DNA from: Streptomyces typhae
GTDB taxonomy: Bacteria; Actinomycetota; Actinomycetes; Streptomycetales; Streptomycetaceae
Length of the DNA: 64,000 bases
Direction of reading: 5' to 3'
Assembly (NCBI RefSeq): GCF_009755605.1
Contig: NZ_WPNZ01000010.1
Location: 267,101 to 331,100, forward strand
Positions 63,534 through 64,000 of the stretch are shown piece after piece (the first letter of the stretch is position 1; every line of letters starts with the position of its first letter). A program made the translations under genes and the position numbers. The notes under the pieces are model-generated. The model worked only from the letters and a program-made list of their open reading frames with translations. It ran no database searches and was not told the origin of the DNA.

Positions 63534-64000
63534 TCAGCCCGCCAGGCAGGACGGGCCGAGCAGCACCTTGAGGTCGCCGAAGAGCGCCGGGTCGGGCTTC
63601 ACCCGGTGCCGGTCGAGCCGGAGCACAGTGGTCTTCTGGGCGCCCTGGAGCTTGATCCGCACCTCGCTGTTGCCGCGGTGGTGGCTGAGGATCTCGCCGA
63701 GGCGGGTGACCATCGGCGGGCTCACCTTCACCGTCGGGATGGTGATCAGGACGGGGGCGTTGGTCCCGGCGTTGGACAGGTCGGGGACCTGCATCTCCAT
63801 GGCGACGAGGCGGGGCACGTCCTCACGCTTGTCGAGCCGGCCCTTGACGAACACCACCGCGTCCTCGACCAGTTGCGTCGACACCAGCTGATACGTCGCC
63901 GGGAAGAACATGCACTCGATGGAACCGGCGAGGTCCTCCACCGTCGCGATCGCCCACGCGTTGCCCTGCTTGGTCATCTTCCGCTGCAACCCCGAGATGA
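63534..64000 (-). CDS. dnaE: DNA polymerase III alpha subunit, C-terminal part
   Basis: About 155 C-terminal residues; the gene continues beyond the right edge. KMTKQGNAWAIATVEDLAGS is the start of the OB-fold domain found after the tandem HhH region of DnaE; IECMFFPATYQLVS, VFVKGRLDKREDVPRLVA and a tail ending VLLGPSCLAG follow. This is the DnaE1-type replicative polymerase end. Confidence 0.9.
   Translation of the reverse strand, partial: ISGLQRKMTKQGNAWAIATVEDLAGSIECMFFPATYQLVSTQLVEDAVVFVKGRLDKREDVPRLVAMEMQVPDLSNAGTNAPVLITIPTVKVSPPMVTRLGEILSHHRGNSEVRIKLQGAQKTTVLRLDRHRVKPDPALFGDLKVLLGPSCLAG

Overview
The window is a high-GC actinobacterial chromosome segment, almost certainly Streptomyces. 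The reasons are the extreme third-position G/C bias, many GTG and some TTG starts, a trpC-trpM-trpB-trpA cluster, a hisD-C-B-H-A-ridA-F cluster with a PriA-type hisA, gltB/gltD, a GH101 glycosidase, an SprT-type trypsin, and dnaE at the right edge. Most housekeeping genes lie on the minus strand. No tRNA, rRNA, CRISPR array, insertion sequence or prophage was recognised. The two edge genes (SIMPL-domain protein at left, dnaE at right) are cut by the window.

Layout. 1-5.5 kb: partial SIMPL protein, secreted Tat-type 5'-nucleotidase, and a two-gene siderophore-like module (PLP decarboxylase plus N-hydroxylase) without visible acyltransferase or NIS synthetase. 5.6-15.8 kb: GH35 beta-galactosidase divergent from an AraC regulator, chorismate mutase, aminopeptidase N, an NmrA-like protein, and a secreted GH101 endo-alpha-N-acetylgalactosaminidase. 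15.9-25.3 kb: a two-component system, trypsin, an unusual HExxH/zinc-ribbon protein, DEAD-box helicase with cold-shock protein, a decayed MFS gene next to a MarR regulator, and a coupled alpha/beta hydrolase-VWA pair. 25.4-28.5 kb: sugar ABC importer without its own ATPase. 28.8-34.8 kb: gltD and gltB. 35-39 kb: VIT-family transporter, ribokinase, lgt, DsbA-like protein. 39-46.8 kb: trpA, trpB, trpM, trpC, three small membrane proteins, trpE, hisI. 46.9-54 kb: TIGR03085 protein, MT0933-like antitoxin, and the his operon read leftward from hisD to hisF. 54-64 kb: a beta-helix/membrane protein, helical hypothetical, LON-domain protein, YbaK deacylase, a 24-residue candidate ribosomal protein bL37, DUF2567-like protein, ABC-2 transporter, NYN-domain protein, a 59-residue protein and dnaE.

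How the genes fit together. Histidine and tryptophan synthesis meet in the window: hisA is the PriA type that also supplies the TrpF step, and no trpF is present. The his genes are tightly coupled by 4-bp start/stop overlaps. The GH35 and GH101 genes make biochemical sense together for mucin-type O-glycans (Gal-beta-1,3-GalNAc). Both carry the same 13-bp word plus a TGGAC direct repeat about 21-22 bp apart upstream of their starts, which suggests co-regulation, possibly by the AraC protein between them. Several genes appear to use leaderless promoters with a TAGGCT-like -10 six to eight bases before the start codon. Intergenic and gene-terminal minisatellites are unusually frequent, including in hisI, hisC, before trpB, and around the LON and YbaK genes.
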